Shown here one piece after another: positions 61,744 to 64,000 of a stretch of 64,000 nucleotides of DNA (its first letter is position 1; every line of letters begins with the position of its first letter). This DNA is from Solidesulfovibrio carbinoliphilus subsp. oakridgensis (GTDB lineage: Bacteria > Desulfobacterota > Desulfovibrionia > Desulfovibrionales > Desulfovibrionaceae): NCBI RefSeq assembly GCF_000177215.2, contig NZ_CM001368.1, forward strand, positions 1,736,001-1,800,000, in the 5' to 3' direction. The translations under genes were made by a program, and so were the position numbers. Under the pieces are notes generated by a model that was not told the DNA's origin, made no database searches, and saw nothing but the letters and a program-made list of their open reading frames with translations.

Positions 61744-63966
61744 CTACGGGAGGGGACTTTTGTCTTCCCGGAGCTTCCGGGCCATCTTTTCGAGGACGAG
61801 ATCGAGCACCTCGATCTCGATGGGCTTGGAAATGTAGTCGTCCATGCCGGCCCCGAGAAACCGCTCCCGGTCCTCCTTGAGGGCGTGGGCCGTCAGGGCG
61901 ACGATGGGCACGGCCGGGTCCCCGGCCGCGCCCGCCCGGACCTGGCGCGCCACCTCCTCGCCGTCCATGCCGGGCAGGCGGATGTCCAGAAACACCAGGT
62001 CGAAGGGTTCCCGCCGCAGGGCGCCGAGGGCAGCCGGTCCGTCGCCGGCGATGGCGACCCGGTGGCCCCGGGCCTTGAGGAGATCCGCGGCCAAAAGCTG
62101 GTTGACCCGGTTGTCCTCGACCAGAAGGATGCGCAGCCCCTGGCCGTCCCCGGCCGCCGGGGCCCGATCCCCGGCCCCGGGCCTGGCCGGCCAGCGCTCG
62201 GGCTGCCCGAACTCGACGGTGAAGGAAAAGGTGCTCCCCCGCCCCTCTTCGCTCTCGACCCAGATGCTCCCGCCCATCATCTCGACGAATTTCTTGGAAA
62301 TGGGCAGCCCGAGGCCTGTGCCGCCGAATTCGATGTGGGCCGAGGACGTGGCCTGGGCAAAACTCTCGAAAATGGCCTCCAGCCGGCCGGCCGGGATGCC
62401 GATGCCGCTGTCCCTGACCCAGAACAGCAGCCGGCTGCGGCCCGCGTCCCCTCCGGCGCTGTCGGCCGGGCGCACGCCCACCTCCACCTGCCCCTTGCGG
62501 GTGAATTTGACGGCGTTGCCGACGATGTTGGTGAGAATCTGCTTGAACCGGCCCTTGTCGCCCAGAAGCGCCGCCGGCACGGCCGGATCGATGACGCAGG
62601 TGAGGGCCACCCCGTTTTTGCGGGCCGTCATGGCCAGCGGATCGCAGACCGCGTGCAGGGCGTGGAGCAGGTCGAACTCCTGGCAGTCGAGGACGAGCTT
62701 GCCGGCCTCGATCTTGGACAGGTCGAGGATGTCGTTGATGATGGAAAGGAGATGGAGCGCCGAACTCTTGGCCATCTGCAGGTAGCTTCGGGTCTGGTCC
62801 GGGATCTCGGACAGGAGCGCCAGCTCGGTCATGCCCATGATCCCGTTCATGGGCGTGCGAATCTCGTGGCTCATGTTGGCCAGAAATTCGCTCTTGGCCC
62901 GGTTGGCCTTTTCGGCAATGGCCTTTTGCTCCCCGAGCTCCTCGGCCCTGGTTTTGAGCTCGTCGTAGAGGCGCAGGTTCTCCATGACCACCGAGGCCAG
63001 GTCGGCCAGGGAATAGAGCAGCCGCACCGCCTCGGGATCGGGGGCCAGGCCGGTGGCCCAGTAGATGCCAAGGGCCGCCACCGGGGCCTCCCGCCCGACC
63101 GGGGCGATGACCAGGCTCCTGATGAAGGTTCCCTGGCACACGCCGGGCAGGGCGCCCGGCTCGCCGGCCACGTCCTGGATGACGGCCGGCTCCCCGTTGT
63201 CCAGGACCCAGCCGCTCAGGCAGTTTTTTTTGGGAAAGCGCCGGCCTTTCCAGAGGGGCTCCACGGCGTCCTCCGCGGCGTGGAAGCAGTCGTCGCCGTC
63301 GGGCAGGATGAACGAGGCCCCCTGGGCGCCGCTCAGTTCCCGGGCCGCCTTGACCACGATGGCCATCATGGAGGCGAGGTCCTTGGCCATGGACAGGGCC
63401 TGGGCGGCCTGGGCCAGCCGTTCCTGCTTGCCCCCCAGGCGCTCGGCCTCCTCCTTGGTCTGGCGCAGTTCCCGCTCCACGAGCTGCCGTTCGCGGACCT
63501 CCCGCTGGAGCCGCTCGTTCACCCGGGCCTGTTCGATGACCATGGCCTCCAGGGCGTTTCTTTGCTGCAAAAGCTCCCGCCGGCTCCGGTCGAGATCGAG
63601 GAAGACCTTGACCTTGTACAGGAGGATCTCGGGCGAGAAGGGCTTGCCGAGGTAGTCCACGGCCCCGGATTCGTAGCCCCGGAAGGCGTGCCCCGGGTCC
63701 GGGTAGAGCGCGGTCAGGAAGATGACCGGCAGGCGCTTTGTTTCCTCCTGGCCGCGCAGGAGCCTGACCAGCTCATAGCCGTCCATGCCCGGCATGAGGA
63801 CGTCGACGATGGCCAGGGCGAACGGCTCGCGAAGCGTGGCCTTGAGCGCCTCCTCCCCCCCCGTGGCCGCGACGATCCTGACATCGAGGGGGGCGAGGGC
63901 CTGCTTGAGGGCGAACAGGTTCTCGGGCTTGTCGTCGACGATGAGAATCGAACTGCGGTCTTCCAT
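61744..63966 (-). CDS. Hybrid histidine kinase REC-GAF-HisKA-HATPase-REC
   Basis: The 740-residue cytoplasmic protein has an N-terminal receiver (Asp55 in IVDVLMPG, about 1-125), a coiled coil, a GAF domain (about 190-335), and a HisKA domain (His367 in [12 protein letters not shown]). A HATPase domain ([23 protein letters not shown]) and a C-terminal receiver ([11 protein letters not shown]) follow. It has no output domain, so it must signal through a partner outside the window. It lies upstream of, and in the same direction as, the secreted protein gene (176-base gap). Confidence 0.92.
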   Translation of the reverse strand: MEDRSSILIVDDKPENLFALKQALAPLDVRIVAATGGEEALKATLREPFALAIVDVLMPGMDGYELVRLLRGQEETKRLPVIFLTALYPDPGHAFRGYESGAVDYLGKPFSPEILLYKVKVFLDLDRSRRELLQQRNALEAMVIEQARVNERLQREVRERQLVERELRQTKEEAERLGGKQERLAQAAQALSMAKDLASMMAIVVKAARELSGAQGASFILPDGDDCFHAAEDAVEPLWKGRRFPKKNCLSGWVLDNGEPAVIQDVAGEPGALPGVCQGTFIRSLVIAPVGREAPVAALGIYWATGLAPDPEAVRLLYSLADLASVVMENLRLYDELKTRAEELGEQKAIAEKANRAKSEFLANMSHEIRTPMNGIMGMTELALLSEIPDQTRSYLQMAKSSALHLLSIINDILDLSKIEAGKLVLDCQEFDLLHALHAVCDPLAMTARKNGVALTCVIDPAVPAALLGDKGRFKQILTNIVGNAVKFTRKGQVEVGVRPADSAGGDAGRSRLLFWVRDSGIGIPAGRLEAIFESFAQATSSAHIEFGGTGLGLPISKKFVEMMGGSIWVESEEGRGSTFSFTVEFGQPERWPARPGAGDRAPAAGDGQGLRILLVEDNRVNQLLAADLLKARGHRVAIAGDGPAALGALRREPFDLVFLDIRLPGMDGEEVARQVRAGAAGDPAVPIVALTAHALKEDRERFLGAGMDDYISKPIEIEVLDLVLEKMARKLREDKSPLP

Positions 63967-64000
63967 GCGCGTCCCCCCTTCACGGCCCGGCCCCCGGCCC

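Overview
The window is GC-rich DNA (roughly two thirds G+C) with tightly packed operons and no mobile element or CRISPR array that I can see. The gene content points to a deltaproteobacterial sulfate reducer of the Desulfovibrio group. This rests on a complete dcw cluster with a meso-DAP-type MurE, a lone corrinoid methyl-transfer operon with a DUF1638 protein, an AmrS-type radical SAM protein and many hybrid histidine kinases. The taxonomic placement is an inference from family knowledge, not from a search.

Region 1 (about 1-17.7 kb, minus strand) is the division and cell-wall (dcw) cluster, transcribed right to left: mraZ, rsmH, ftsL, ftsI, murE, murF, mraY, murD, ftsW, murG, murC, murB, ftsQ, ftsA, ftsZ. 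Most junctions overlap by 4-11 bases. A TTGACA -35 element and four 10-11 bp spaced GTGG repeats (an MraZ operator) precede mraZ. No ddl gene is present.

Region 2 (18-26.9 kb) is housekeeping and signalling: an HD-GYP protein, a CBS-pair protein, an HD hydrolase, rplM-rpsI, an orphan radical SAM protein, purM, a secreted proline-rich protein, amrS and a tRNA-Pro(TGG).

Region 3 (27-32.8 kb) holds a minus-strand operon of corrinoid protein, UroD-family methyltransferase, DUF1638 protein and hybrid kinase. Upstream lies about 1.3 kb of mostly AT-richer DNA without convincing genes. It contains a sigma-54 promoter, a candidate upstream activator palindrome and a strong terminator only about 30-60 bases past the predicted start, which suggests a tiny RNA or attenuated leader.

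Region 4 (32.8-49 kb) contains a YkgJ-type cysteine protein, an SDR protein with a changed active site, a YgiQ radical SAM protein, an acid phosphatase, an apparent tex-GNAT-xanthine dehydrogenase operon, and a gldA - (ATPase-like/GNAT fusion) - hisC-like - MFS operon.

Region 5 (49-55.7 kb) is a four-gene signalling operon: a receiver protein, a GAF/PAS kinase, a membrane sensor kinase and a REC-kinase-REC hybrid. None has a DNA-binding output domain.

Region 6 (56-61 kb) is a complete cyoABCDE heme-copper quinol oxidase operon. The cyoB-cyoC gap holds a chain of overlapping AT-rich hairpins. A secreted protein of unknown function and another hybrid kinase follow on the minus strand.

Two hairpin families recur at gene ends (near 23.45 and 44.19 kb, and as tandem units near 23.7 kb). 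Their stem arms differ between copies by compensating changes, which suggests structured RNA.
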